A DNA stretch of 64,000 bases from a bacterium. Lineage in GTDB: Bacteria > Planctomycetota > UBA1135 > UBA2386. The DNA lies in NCBI GenBank assembly GCA_030432695.1, contig JAUILN010000001.1, forward strand, positions 124,001-188,000, in the 5' to 3' direction. The position numbers and the translations under genes are program-made. Below, piece after piece: positions 38,375-46,906 of this stretch; positions within the stretch are counted from its first letter, which is position 1, and each line of letters begins with the position of its first letter. A model generated the notes under the pieces. It did no database searches. It saw only the letters and a list, made by a program, of their open reading frames with translations, and had not been told where the DNA came from.

Positions 38375-38779
38375 ATGCGCATCACCAAGTCGATTGCCCT
38401 GTTCGCCGCCCTGGTCGCCGCGTCTGCCACGCTCACGGCGCAGTCGGCGGCGCGAGGACCCGAAGAGGTCCAGATCGTGCCGGCCTCTCGGCAGGCCGAA
38501 GCCCGCAACTACGTGAAGGTCGTGCGGGTGCCCGGGCCGCCGGTTCGTTCGGTGGCTGGTGCGTTCGAGGGCACGCGCCAGTTCCAGTCCTGGCAGTGGT
38601 TCAGCCGCGGCGGCTATGCCATCGACCGGGCGCGCGCCGCGACGCGCATCCAGCGATACCAGCCGATCAGCTTCTACTCGGGGCGCTTCACGCCCTACAC
38701 CTACTGGGGGGGTGGTAGCTTCTACCGCCCGGTCTCGCGGACCTTCCCGCCAATCGTCGGCGGATACCGCCGCTGGTGA
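38375..38779 (+). CDS. Small secreted protein of unknown function
   Basis: A 134-residue protein with a clear signal peptide (MRITKSIALFAALVAASATLTAQ). The mature part is rich in aromatic and Arg residues (QFQSWQWFSRGGYAIDRAR, ISFYSGRFTPYTYWGGGSF) and ends YRRW. No domain is recognised; no membrane helix follows the signal. The frame has strong GC3 bias, supporting a real gene. It follows murA on the same strand but with a ~290-bp gap. Confidence 0.65.
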   Translation: MRITKSIALFAALVAASATLTAQSAARGPEEVQIVPASRQAEARNYVKVVRVPGPPVRSVAGAFEGTRQFQSWQWFSRGGYAIDRARAATRIQRYQPISFYSGRFTPYTYWGGGSFYRPVSRTFPPIVGGYRRW

Positions 38780-38849
38780 GCCGGCGGTTCCGCGCGCGCG
38801 GCCGCCAACGCGCGGCGCGTGGCTCGCTCGTCACGGTTCGCGGCGATCA

Positions 38850-39305
38850 TCACGGTTGGATCGTGAACTGCGACGCCTGCGACATCGTGATGCAGGGCAC
38901 CGTGGTGACCACGCCGAAGCACTGGGCGCAGAACGTCTGGCCGATGAGCCGGACATCGGTGGGCATGAACAGCGCGGTCGTCTGGAAGCCGGTGTCGATC
39001 GTGCCGGCCTGCCCGAGCGCCACGCCGAGCACACAGGCCTGGGTCGGGCAGACGATCGGCGGTGGCAGAGGCGTGCCGCCGACATTGCAGATGCCGACCG
39101 ACAGCAGCTGCTGCTGGGCTCGGCCCTGGTTGACGCAGGTCAGGAACAGCGGCTGACCGACCTGCGCGGAGCCGGAGCACTGGACCGGAGCCGCGGAGGG
39201 ACAGCCGGTGTTCGGCACCGGTTGGCATTGTGCGGAGAGACCGGGTGCGGAGAGACCGCTGCCCAGGGCCGCGGCGAGGAGAAGAGGGAGGAGGTGGCGG
39301 CGCAT
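38850..39305 (-). CDS. Secreted Cys-rich protein with planctomycete-type beta module
   Basis: A 151-residue protein with the signal peptide MRRHLLPLLLAAALGSGLSAPGLSAQ. It has ten or more cysteines, including CQPVPNTGC, CPTQACVLG and FCAQCFGVV, suggesting disulfides. The pattern (TALFMPTDVRLIGQTFCAQ..., ending ASQFTIQP) resembles the C-terminal module of the amidase at 51-54 kb (LLLGLPLYFSGFTLAQ). I infer a shared extracellular beta-rich module common in this lineage. Function unknown. Confidence 0.65.
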   Translation of the reverse strand: MRRHLLPLLLAAALGSGLSAPGLSAQCQPVPNTGCPSAAPVQCSGSAQVGQPLFLTCVNQGRAQQQLLSVGICNVGGTPLPPPIVCPTQACVLGVALGQAGTIDTGFQTTALFMPTDVRLIGQTFCAQCFGVVTTVPCITMSQASQFTIQP

Positions 39306-39451
39306 CGGATCGGGGGACCGGGAGCGGTCCGTCCCGACGATAGCCCGCCCCGGGCGGGCCGTGGCGCGGAGCATCTCCCTGTCGCCTTGACCCTCGCCGT
39401 GCGGATGGGAGAGACTGCCCCGTTCCGGTCTCCCCCGGATCCGCAGATTCC

Positions 39452-40921
39452 ATGTTCGACTCCCTGAGCAGCGCGCTCTCCAACGCCTACCGATCGATCG
39501 TCGGCAACAAGGTCCTGACCGAGGCCAACGTCGAGGAGGGGATCCGCTCGGTCCGTCAGGCGCTGCTCGAAGCCGACGTCCACTTCAAGGTCGCCAAGGA
39601 GTTCGTCGCCGACGTCAAGGAGCGCGCGCTCGGCCAGGAGGTCCTGAAGTCGGTCGATCCGGGCCAGCAGTTCGTCAAGGTGTTCCACGACGAGCTGACC
39701 GAGCTGCTCGGCGGTGAGAAGGTCGGGTTACCCGTCGCGACCGACAACCGGCCCCTGATCCTGATGATGGCGGGTCTGCAGGGCGCCGGTAAGACGACCA
39801 CCTGCGCCAAGCTGGCCCTCTGGCTCCGCAAGACCCGAAAGAAGAACCCGCTGCTGGTGGCGGCCGACCTCCAGAGGCCAGCGGCGGTCGATCAGCTGCA
39901 GACTCTCGGCAACCAGCTCGGCCTCGCGGTCCATGCGGAGGGGACCCAGGGTCGGCCTCCCGAGATCTGTCGGCGAGGCATCGAACTGGCGCAACGCAAC
40001 CGCCACGACGTCGTCATCCTCGACACCGCCGGCCGCCTGCACGTCGACGAGCCGCTGATGGTTGAGCTCGCCGAGGTCCAGCAGATCTGTCAACCTCACG
40101 GGGTGCTGCTGGTCTGCGACTCGATGCTCGGCCAGGACGCCGTGAACTCGGCCCGCGAGTTCGACAGCCGGCTGCCGATCACCGGCGTGATCCTGACCAA
40201 GACCGATGGCGATGCGCGCGGCGGCGCCGCACTGTCGGTGAAGAAGGTCACCGGCAAGCCGATCCTGTTCGTCGGCACCGGCGAGAAGCCGGACGAGTTC
40301 GAGGAGTTCGACCCGCCGCGGATGGCCGGCCGAATCCTCGACATGGGCGACGTGGTCTCCCTGGTCGAGAAGGCCGAGGCGGTCATCGACGAGAAGCAGG
40401 CCGAGCGGGAGGCCAAGAAGCTCCTCAAGGGGAAGTTCGACTTCGAGGACTTCCTCCGGCAGATGAACATGATCCGAAAGCTGGGGCCGATGAAGAAGGT
40501 CCTCGGCATGCTTCCGGGTATGGGGCAGGCGCTGAAGGGCGTCGACCTCGACGACAACCGGTTCAAACGGGTCGAGGCGATGATCCAGTCGATGACCGTC
40601 GACGAGCGGCGGCGCCCCGACATCATCGACGTCCAGCGGCGTCGGCGGATCGCCCGGGGAAGTGGCAACCAGCTCCAGGCGGTCCACGACCTGGTGAAGC
40701 AGTTCAAGATGATGCAGAAGATGATGTCCAAGCTCGGCAAGGGGGGGCTCGAGGGCCTCGCCGGCGCGGGCATGCCGGACCCTGCATCCCTGGCCGGCGG
40801 GCCCGGCGGCGGTCTGCCCGGTGGCATGCCGGGGCTGCCTGGCATGCCCGGAGGGCGCGGAGCCGGCCGTGGCGGTGGCAACCAGGCGTTCCGCGACTTC
40901 ATGCGCAAGCGGAAGAAGTAG
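39452..40921 (+). CDS. ffh: Signal recognition particle protein Ffh
   Basis: A 489-residue SRP54 GTPase. The N-domain precedes G1 AGLQGAGKTTTCAKLA (108-115), DTAGRLHVDEPLM, and TKTDGDARGGAAL. The Met-rich M-domain has the FLRQMNMIRKLGPMKKVLGMLPGM motif and RRRRIARGSG, which binds the 4.5S RNA. It ends with a Gly/Pro-rich tail and FRDFMRKRKK. It targets membrane and secreted proteins co-translationally via FtsY. It precedes rpsP, as in many bacteria. Confidence 0.97.
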   Translation: MFDSLSSALSNAYRSIVGNKVLTEANVEEGIRSVRQALLEADVHFKVAKEFVADVKERALGQEVLKSVDPGQQFVKVFHDELTELLGGEKVGLPVATDNRPLILMMAGLQGAGKTTTCAKLALWLRKTRKKNPLLVAADLQRPAAVDQLQTLGNQLGLAVHAEGTQGRPPEICRRGIELAQRNRHDVVILDTAGRLHVDEPLMVELAEVQQICQPHGVLLVCDSMLGQDAVNSAREFDSRLPITGVILTKTDGDARGGAALSVKKVTGKPILFVGTGEKPDEFEEFDPPRMAGRILDMGDVVSLVEKAEAVIDEKQAEREAKKLLKGKFDFEDFLRQMNMIRKLGPMKKVLGMLPGMGQALKGVDLDDNRFKRVEAMIQSMTVDERRRPDIIDVQRRRRIARGSGNQLQAVHDLVKQFKMMQKMMSKLGKGGLEGLAGAGMPDPASLAGGPGGGLPGGMPGLPGMPGGRGAGRGGGNQAFRDFMRKRKK

Positions 40922-41274
40922 GTCCCCGCTCGACTCTGGGGTGCGAAGCAGCTTTTTCCCGGAGGCGGGTGGTTGGATCCGGCTCGGATGGTTAGCCTCT
41001 CCGCCCCTTTCCACGGAGTCTGGCCCTGCGTCGTGGCTCCGTGTTCAGGCAGCGTTCCCGCCGTGTGCCGGCTCCCGCTCGGGAGTTCCAGGCCAGCGCG
41101 ACGGACGCGACCTCATACTGCAGCGCTCGCCTCGCCGCCCTGCTCCCGCGCCCGTTCGCGCGACCTGCCGACCCGGCCACCTGGCTGGGCGGGGGCGCCT
41201 CGGGACGGGGCCGAGCGCCCACGTCCGCTGCATCCCGATCCGTTCCACCCGACCACCTGCTGGAGACCTCCCCT
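40922..41274. other. 353-bp gap between ffh and rpsP
   Basis: No ORF with coding bias, no SRP RNA consensus and no tRNA was seen. There is a short CTCCC-GCTC-GGGAG hairpin and a Shine-Dalgarno-like GGAG before rpsP. The rpsP promoter or leader is likely here. Confidence 0.4.
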
Positions 41275-41679
41275 TTGGCCGTCAAGCTGCGCCTGACCCG
41301 TTTCGGACGCCTGAACCACCCGACCTACCGCGTGTGTGCGGCGGAGTCTCGCTTCAAGCGGGACGGCCGGGTCATCGAGACGCTCGGCTACTACCTTCCG
41401 AAGCACCCGCGTGCAGAAGAGCAGGTGAGCCTCAACGCCGAGCGGATCCAGTACTGGCTGTCGGTCGGCGCGCAGCCATCGGAGACCGTCGCGAGCATGA
41501 TTCGCAAGGCGGGCATCGAGCTTCCGGTGGGTCGCAGCGCAGCGCAGCGTGCAGGCACTCGCAAGAGTCCAAGGACGCCGCAGCCGTTCCAACCGCCGAA
41601 GCGCCTCGGCAAGGGACGCTTGTCGAAGAAGAAGTGGCGGGCCAAGCACGCCGCCGGAGCAGCGGCTGCGGAATCGTGA
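41275..41679 (+). CDS. rpsP: 30S ribosomal protein S16
   Basis: A 134-residue protein starting at a TTG at 41275, with GGAG 9 bases upstream. Residues 1-80 are canonical S16 (AVKLRLTRFGRLNHPTYRVC, then GYYLPKHP and WLSVGAQPSETV). The remaining ~50 residues are a Lys/Arg/Pro-rich extension (QPPKRLGKGRLSKKKWRAKH) longer than in E. coli (82 aa). The usual partners rimM, trmD and rplS do not follow. The stop lies in a tandem repeat. Confidence 0.93.
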   Translation: MAVKLRLTRFGRLNHPTYRVCAAESRFKRDGRVIETLGYYLPKHPRAEEQVSLNAERIQYWLSVGAQPSETVASMIRKAGIELPVGRSAAQRAGTRKSPRTPQPFQPPKRLGKGRLSKKKWRAKHAAGAAAAES

Positions 41680-41728
41680 CCGGCTGGTAATCGAGACCGG
41701 CTGGTAATTGAAACCGGCTGGGCATCGT
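41678..41728. repeat. 17-bp tandem repeat (three units) at the rpsP stop
   Basis: GACCGGCTGGTAATCGA is followed by GACCGGCTGGTAATTGA and AACCGGCTGGGCATCGT. The stop codon (41677-41679) overlaps the first unit. The rest of the ~240-bp gap to the next gene is unremarkable. Confidence 0.8.
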
Positions 41729-41920
41729 GATGGGGTCCGGTCGCGGAACGGCGTCCGGATTCCGATGCGAGTAGGAAGCCGCATTCGGCTCGATCGAGAG
41801 CGCGGAGGACTCGTGAGTTCCGGATCGCTCGGTGTCGCCCGGCAGACCCGGCCTGCCATCGGATGCGTTGCGGGCGAGTGACCGGGTCGAGCGTGTTGTC
41901 GTGTGCGTGCGTGAACCACC

Positions 41921-42670
41921 ATGTCGACCAAGAAGAAGTCCACGAAGTCGAAGGCGCGCGGTGGCGACAAGCACGCGATTGCCGAGGTGGAGGATCCGCG
42001 GGCGCCGCTCGAGGTGACCCCGAAGAACGTCGAGTTGGTGCTCGGCGAACTCTCCGACGTGCTCGCAGCTCTCCGTCCTCCGGAGGCGCCGGACCGTGGA
42101 GATCTCGTCGACGCGCTGATCCATGGTCATTTCCTCGCCGGGTTGCCCTGCGGCTACGCGCAGGAGGTCAGGGATCGGATCGCGGAGGAGTTCGTCGATC
42201 GCAACGAGTTCCGGTTGGCGGAAGCCTTCGAGACCTACGAGTTCCTCCAGGATCTCGGCATCCCCGATTGCCTCGATCGCTGTCGCGCCCTCCAGCTCTC
42301 GGTGCAGGAGATCTACAACGATCAGAACGACGTCAACCTGGACTACCTGCGCGAGGCGTCGATTTCGGAGCGCAAGTCGTTCTTCCAGCGCATTCCGGCG
42401 ATCGGACCAGAGGTCGCCGCGTTCCTGGTCGCCTATGTCGACCTCGAAGAGGTCATGTTCTCGGACCGTTCGACAACTCGCACCAGGGCGCGACTTGGGC
42501 TCGACGGCGACGGCAAGGCCGCGGATCAGCTCATCGACAAGGCTCGTGAGATGTTGGCGCCGTTCGGCCATGTGCCCTTGCGGGTGCATTCCGGCACCGG
42601 TCCGCGCAAGGCCGTGGTGACCAAACCGGTGTTGTCGCCCGCGTGTCTGCTGATGCGCGTGAGCAAGTAA
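41921..42670 (+). CDS. HhH-GPD-like protein lacking catalytic residues
   Basis: A 249-residue protein with a Lys/Ser-rich start (MSTKKKSTKSKARGGDK). The body aligns by eye with endonuclease III/HhH-GPD glycosylases: FFQRIPAIGPEVAAFLVAYV stands where the helix-hairpin-helix LPGVGxKTAxxxL is expected, and VMFSDRSTTRTRARLGL where xVDTHVxRxxxRLG is expected. The catalytic Lys and Asp are replaced, and the C-terminal Fe-S cysteines are absent. It may bind DNA or RNA without cleaving. It takes the place of rimM/trmD after rpsP. Family assignment is tentative. Confidence 0.55.
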   Translation: MSTKKKSTKSKARGGDKHAIAEVEDPRAPLEVTPKNVELVLGELSDVLAALRPPEAPDRGDLVDALIHGHFLAGLPCGYAQEVRDRIAEEFVDRNEFRLAEAFETYEFLQDLGIPDCLDRCRALQLSVQEIYNDQNDVNLDYLREASISERKSFFQRIPAIGPEVAAFLVAYVDLEEVMFSDRSTTRTRARLGLDGDGKAADQLIDKAREMLAPFGHVPLRVHSGTGPRKAVVTKPVLSPACLLMRVSK

Positions 42671-42741
42671 GCGGGCTGGACCTTCTTGGACGGGCCTGAC
42701 CGCGCGGACCTTGTTTCGCGGGCCTGACACCACGCGGCGCG
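42671..42741. repeat. Imperfect direct repeat after the HhH-like gene
   Basis: Two imperfect ~28-bp units lie between the stop and the maf start: GGACCTTCTTGGACGGGCCT followed by GACC, and GGACCTTGTTTCGCGGGCCT followed by GACA. Confidence 0.5.
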
Positions 42742-43365
42742 ATGCTCTCGATCCGCTTGCTGCTCGCATCCACCTCGCCGCGCCGTCGTGAGCTGCTGAC
42801 CCGCGCCGGAATCACTCACCGGCTGGTCGAGCCAGGTCATGAGCCCGTGGGGGTCGCGGCCGACCCGGCGCTCCTCGCGGCAGAGCGCGCGGCTTCGAAG
42901 GCGCGCGGTGCCCGTTGGTCGGTGGCGTTCGATGCCTACCCTGGCGAAGTCGGAGAACCGGTCGTTCTCGGGGTCGACACCGTGGTCGCTTGCGATGGCT
43001 TCGAATTCGGGAAGGCGGCAGACCGCGAAGCGGCGCAGCGGTCTCTGCGGGCCCTGTCGGGGCGCGAGCATCGGGTGCACACCGCGATTCACCTCTTCCT
43101 GCCGTGGCGCGCGGCGCCGGGCGACGGAGTGGCTCGGATCGACACCGCGGTCGTGCGATTCGATCCGCTCGACGAGGAACGTCTCGGAGCATACCTGGAT
43201 TCCGGGGCGTGGCAGGGCAAGGCCGGTGCCTACGGCATCCAGGATCCCGAGCAGGACTTCGTCCACCTCGTGGACGGTGACCTCGAAACCGTGATCGGTC
43301 TGGCCACGCGGAGCGTCCGGGAACTGCTGGAGGCGCTCGGCTTCGGGGGTGCCTCGTCGAGATGA
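42742..43365 (+). CDS. Maf-family nucleoside triphosphate pyrophosphatase
   Basis: A 207-residue protein. Maf signatures are LLASTSPRRRELL at the N-terminus, VLGVDTVVACDG, and GKAGAYGIQD. The family hydrolyses dTTP, UTP or modified pyrimidine nucleotides and is linked to septum control. A ~20-residue insertion (WRAAPGDGVAR) is present after the second strand. The subtype (YhdE or YceF) is not resolved. Confidence 0.9.
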   Translation: MLSIRLLLASTSPRRRELLTRAGITHRLVEPGHEPVGVAADPALLAAERAASKARGARWSVAFDAYPGEVGEPVVLGVDTVVACDGFEFGKAADREAAQRSLRALSGREHRVHTAIHLFLPWRAAPGDGVARIDTAVVRFDPLDEERLGAYLDSGAWQGKAGAYGIQDPEQDFVHLVDGDLETVIGLATRSVRELLEALGFGGASSR

Positions 43366-43795
43366 TCGGGTCCGGCCCGGACCCCGCTGCATCCCGTCGA
43401 AGATGACCCGTCGCAGCCGCTCGCCGGGCTCGAGCCGACTGCCGCTCGCAGTCCCGAGGGCTCCCGATGCTGACAGCGAGGTTCTGCCGGTAGGCGATCG
43501 ACTGCTCGGCGAGGCTGTCGTCGACCGCGAAGCTCGTCACGACCGCTGGGCCGAAGAACCGGATCACGAGGTGGTTGTCGATCCACGAGAGGTGGTCGCA
43601 GCGGTTCTCGACCGAGTCCGAAGCCGAGCAGGAGGATGAAGGTCGAAGGCTGGGGTCTGTCGGGCGCGGTGCGGTCGCGGTCGGAGTGGGAATGCGGGTT
43701 CGGCAGCGGGGGCAGGACGTTGTAACCTGCCGTCAGGAGGGCTGCGCAGTCGATAGCCAGGACGCGCTGGCTGCCGATGGCACTCCGTCCCGGAC
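43366..43795. other. 430-bp region, possible broken minus-strand gene
   Basis: On the minus strand from ~43610 to ~43480 one frame has almost only G/C third positions and reads [16 protein letters not shown] then [18 protein letters not shown]. After ~43485 the bias moves to another frame, LGTASGSRLEPGERLRR and VIFDGM, ending near 43380. The shift suggests a frameshifted gene remnant or an assembly error. No start codon with a ribosome site was found and the plus strand has no convincing gene. Confidence 0.3.
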
Positions 43796-44269
43796 ATGGC
43801 TTGGCGCATCACGCTCGGACTGCTACTGGCGGCTGTGGTCAGCTGGGGGCTGCACGCGATGCTGTGGCGCGCCGCGGAGGCACCGGCTCCGGTCGGGCAC
43901 TTCGTCGAGCCGGAGTGGGTCGGGCCGTTGCCGGCCGCGGTTCCGCGTGGCGGTGCGCAGCGGATCCTACTCGTGGGGGCCCGGCCCGGCCGCGCGACCG
44001 AGCATCCTGCCGACCACGCCCCGATCGTGCGGATCCTGGAGGGTGGCACCATGCAGGTCCTGCGGGCGGCGCCACTGCCCGACGGACCCACTGCCGCCGG
44101 TACCCGTTGGCGCACCGCGGTGGTCGAACTCCCGGGGCGGGGTCCCTTCGACCTCGGTGCCGTGGAACGGGCGCGGCTTCTGGAGCTACTCCGGGCCTGG
44201 GGCGCTGGAAGCGCACCGGAAACTCGGCTCTCGCCGCCAGTCGACCGGCTGCTGCGCTGGCTCCGGTGA
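43796..44269 (+). CDS. Small membrane-anchored protein of unknown function
   Basis: A 157-residue protein. One hydrophobic N-terminal helix ([23 protein letters not shown]) is a membrane anchor or signal. The remainder is Pro/Ala/Arg-rich with strong GC3 bias ([40 protein letters not shown]). No known domain was recognised. It precedes rpmE on the same strand. Confidence 0.55.
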   Translation: MAWRITLGLLLAAVVSWGLHAMLWRAAEAPAPVGHFVEPEWVGPLPAAVPRGGAQRILLVGARPGRATEHPADHAPIVRILEGGTMQVLRAAPLPDGPTAAGTRWRTAVVELPGRGPFDLGAVERARLLELLRAWGAGSAPETRLSPPVDRLLRWLR

Positions 44270-44456
44270 CGGCCGAGGCAAGTCCCCGCGCGGCGTCGAT
44301 CAGGCGGATGCGGATCCGGGTCGGGGCTGGAGCAGGCCGGAGGCCAGCGCTATGCTCCTCGGCCCTCCAACACGGCCGCAGCGGGACCGGGACGAGCCCA
44401 GGACAACCTGGCCGCCACAGCGAACGGTCACTGCGAAGGGCCACGAGGCAAGTTCC

Positions 44457-44708
44457 ATGAAGGCCGACATCCACCCGAACTACGTCGAGACGCAGGTCGT
44501 CTGCGCCTGCGGCAACCAGTTCACCACCCGTTCGACCCGCGGCGATTCGATCAAGCTCGACGTCTGCGCGGCGTGCCACCCGTTCTTCACCGGCACCCAG
44601 AAGTTCGTCGATGCCGCCGGCCGCGTCGACAAGTTCCGCAAGCGGTACGCGCGGAACTCGCGCAAGATCGCCGCGCCCGGCCAGGGCGACGACGGCGGCG
44701 AGTCGTGA
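44457..44708 (+). CDS. rpmE: 50S ribosomal protein L31
   Basis: An 83-residue protein from the ATG at 44457. It has the zinc-binding (C+) form of L31: [21 protein letters not shown] and [11 protein letters not shown]. It ends with a short acidic, Gly-rich tail. L31 bridges the ribosomal subunits. The next gene, prfA, starts 77 bp on; rpmE-prfA-prmC is a common order. Confidence 0.96.
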   Translation: MKADIHPNYVETQVVCACGNQFTTRSTRGDSIKLDVCAACHPFFTGTQKFVDAAGRVDKFRKRYARNSRKIAAPGQGDDGGES

Positions 44709-44785
44709 CGCGCTGGTAGGCCGGTCGAGCGATCGGCGAGCGCTGGTCCGACCCGCAGGAGTCCCGGTCTGCAAACCTCCCCGTG

Positions 44786-45868
44786 ATGTCCCAGTTCCTG
44801 CGGACGACCGTGCGCGCGCGCCTCGACCGGATGGCGGCGCGCAGTGCCGAACTCCTGCAGCTGGCCTCGTCTCCCGAGGTGCTGGCCAACCCGCCACGGA
44901 GCGCCTCGGTGCAGCGCGAACTCGGCGCATTGCTGCCGGTCGTCCAAGGCTACGAGCGGTTCCTCGCTGTCGAGGTTGCCTGCCGTGAAGCCGAGGCGCT
45001 GTTGTCCGACAGCGACCCCGAGATGGCGGCGCTCGCGCGGGAGGAACTCGGCCCGCTTCGAGAGACCGCCGTCGAGCATGCCGCAGCGTTGCTCGACGCC
45101 CTCCTGCGCTCGGAGGGTGATGGCGCGCGGAGTGCCGTGCTGGAGATTCGGGCCGGGACCGGTGGTGCCGAGGCGGCATTGTGGGCGGGAGAGCTGCGCG
45201 ACCTCTACGTGCGTTGGGCCGATCGACGCGGTTTCGCGATCGATCTGCTGAGCGAGTCGGCTGGCGAGGTCGGCGGCTGCAAGGAAGTCGTGCTCGCGGT
45301 CCGTGGCGATGGCGTGTTCCACGAGCTGCAGTTCGAGAGCGGGGGGCATCGCGTGCAGCGGGTCCCGGCCACCGAGTCGCAGGGACGCATCCACACCTCG
45401 GCGGCGACCGTCGCGGTGCTGCCCGAGGCCGAGGAGGTCGACGTGGAGATCCGCGACGCGGACCTCGAGATGCAGGCGGTCCGGGCCAGCGGACCGGGCG
45501 GGCAGAACGTCAACAAGGTCTCCTCCGCGGTGCGGCTCACGCACCTCCCCAGCGGCTTGTCGGTGTTCTGCCAGGAGGAACGTAGCCAGCTCAAGAACCG
45601 TCAGAAGGCGCTCAGCCTGCTGCGGACTCGCCTCCTCGACGCGGAGCGTACACGAGTCGCGGACGCCCGCGCGGCGGATCGCCGGGCACAGGTCGGCTCG
45701 GGGGACCGGAATGCTCGCATCCGCACCTACAACTTCCCTCAGAACCGCCTGACGGATCACCGTCTCGGCCAGAACTTCCCGCTGGCCCAGGTGCTGGAGG
45801 GCAAGCTCGAGCCGGTGATCGAGGCCTTGCTGGCCGACGACCGCGAGCGGCGTATCGCCGCGTTGTGA
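44786..45868 (+). CDS. prfA: Peptide chain release factor 1
   Basis: A 360-residue protein; ATG at 44786 is preferred over the GTG at 44783. The stop-codon recognition tripeptide is PAT (194-196; RF1 type, reads UAA/UAG) and the peptidyl-hydrolysis motif GGQ is at 238-240 (RASGPGGQNVNK). The codon recognised at UGA by RF2 is not handled by this protein. This is relevant to the UGA readthrough proposed at 32.7 kb. PrmC, which methylates the GGQ glutamine, is encoded nearby. Confidence 0.95.
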   Translation: MSQFLRTTVRARLDRMAARSAELLQLASSPEVLANPPRSASVQRELGALLPVVQGYERFLAVEVACREAEALLSDSDPEMAALAREELGPLRETAVEHAAALLDALLRSEGDGARSAVLEIRAGTGGAEAALWAGELRDLYVRWADRRGFAIDLLSESAGEVGGCKEVVLAVRGDGVFHELQFESGGHRVQRVPATESQGRIHTSAATVAVLPEAEEVDVEIRDADLEMQAVRASGPGGQNVNKVSSAVRLTHLPSGLSVFCQEERSQLKNRQKALSLLRTRLLDAERTRVADARAADRRAQVGSGDRNARIRTYNFPQNRLTDHRLGQNFPLAQVLEGKLEPVIEALLADDRERRIAAL

Positions 45869-45875
45869 ATCGTCG

Positions 45876-45980
45876 TGTCGTCTGGCGCCTCCGCAGGCTC
45901 CGGCGCTGCGTTGTCGTCTGGCGCCTCCGCAGGCTCCGGCGCTGCGTTGTCGTCTGGCGCCTCCGCAGGCTCCGGCGCTG
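45876..45980. repeat. 36-bp tandem repeat, three units, after prfA
   Basis: The unit (starting TGTCGTCTGGCGCCTCCGCA) occurs at 45876, 45912 and 45948, the last truncated to about 33 bp. It starts 8 bp after the prfA stop. Each unit contains GGCGCC...GGCGC complementarity. In frame it would encode a Ser-Gly-Ala repeat joined to the next gene, but the next gene has its own start at 46097. Confidence 0.9.
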
Positions 45981-46096
45981 GATACGCCACGCCTCACCCC
46001 ATACTGTCCCGCCTTTCCCGGTTGCAGGCTGCTGAACCCCGTGGCCAGCCGGACGTTGGCGAATCCTCCCCGACCCCTCTCTGGAGACCCCTCTCG

Positions 46097-46846
46097 ATGA
46101 CCGAAGAGCTGCAGGAACTGGAGCCGCTCGAAGAGCTGCCTGGCCAGGACGCCCAGGAAGACAACATGCCGCCGCCCGGGATGCCCCCGGGTCCGGGGGG
46201 CATGCCGGCGATGATGGCTGCTGCGCCACCGACCTTCGGTTTGCCGGCTCCCGCCTACAACCCGAACATCGACAAGGAGTATCCGCGCTTCCTGTGGGCT
46301 GGCGTGATCATCCTGATCGGCGCGATCATGCCCTGGGGACCGGGACCTGACCTCGCCGCCGGCTATTACACCCTCGGTGGCTTCTTCACGCTGCTGGTCG
46401 GTCTCGGCATCGTCCGGAGCTGGTGGGGCGCGATCTCGGTCGGACGCTTCAAGGGCACCAACCTCGGTTGGGTCGCGCTGTCGACGTTGCCGCTGATCTT
46501 CCAGGTCCTGGCGATGATCAGCGCGTTCGAGACTCCGGAGATGATCTCCTGGGTCGAGTCGCAGCGGGCGCACTGGAACACGCTCCAGGTCGAGGGCCCG
46601 ACCGACTGGGGCAAGTTCTTCGGACTCCTGTTCGACATGGCCCCCGCGTCGCAGAGCGTGGCCCGCGAGTTCCTCTGGCAGTACGGCATCGGCAGGATGA
46701 TCGTCCTGATCGGCTGCTTGCTGGCCGAGCTGTTCCTGCTCATGGGGCTGTTCGGTGGTGCCAAGACCGCCAAGGCGCAGAAGGCCGAACTGCAGGCCAA
46801 GAGCGCGGCGAAGAATGCCGGCAAGGGCGGCGGCCGACGCCGTTGA
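46097..46846 (+). CDS. Multi-pass membrane protein of unknown function
   Basis: A 249-residue protein from the ATG at 46097. The first ~65 residues are acidic then Pro/Met-rich (LEELPGQDAQEDNMPPPGMP). About four transmembrane segments follow: FLWAGVIILIGAIMPWG, GYYTLGGFFTLLVGLGIV, NLGWVALSTLPLIFQVLAMI, and MIVLIGCLLAELFLLMGLF. A Lys/Ala/Gly-rich tail ends GGRRR. No family is recognised. It sits between prfA and prmC. Confidence 0.75.
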   Translation: MTEELQELEPLEELPGQDAQEDNMPPPGMPPGPGGMPAMMAAAPPTFGLPAPAYNPNIDKEYPRFLWAGVIILIGAIMPWGPGPDLAAGYYTLGGFFTLLVGLGIVRSWWGAISVGRFKGTNLGWVALSTLPLIFQVLAMISAFETPEMISWVESQRAHWNTLQVEGPTDWGKFFGLLFDMAPASQSVAREFLWQYGIGRMIVLIGCLLAELFLLMGLFGGAKTAKAQKAELQAKSAAKNAGKGGGRRR

Positions 46847-46906
46847 TCGACGATCTCCTGGCGCCGTCGATGTCAGGAAGATCGTCCGCACGGTCGAGTT
46901 CCGTCG

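Noticed and set aside
40922..41274. Possible SRP RNA or other ncRNA gene in the ffh-rpsP gap
   Set aside because: The conserved SRP RNA loop (GGAA...GCA core) is absent and no long stem could be drawn.
45875..46096. A 323-residue reading that joins the 36-bp repeats (Ser-Gly-Ala) in frame to the membrane protein
   Set aside because: The ATG at 46097 has a better start context (GGAGA upstream) and begins an acidic leader typical of a soluble N-terminus. The repeat part is more simply non-coding DNA after prfA.
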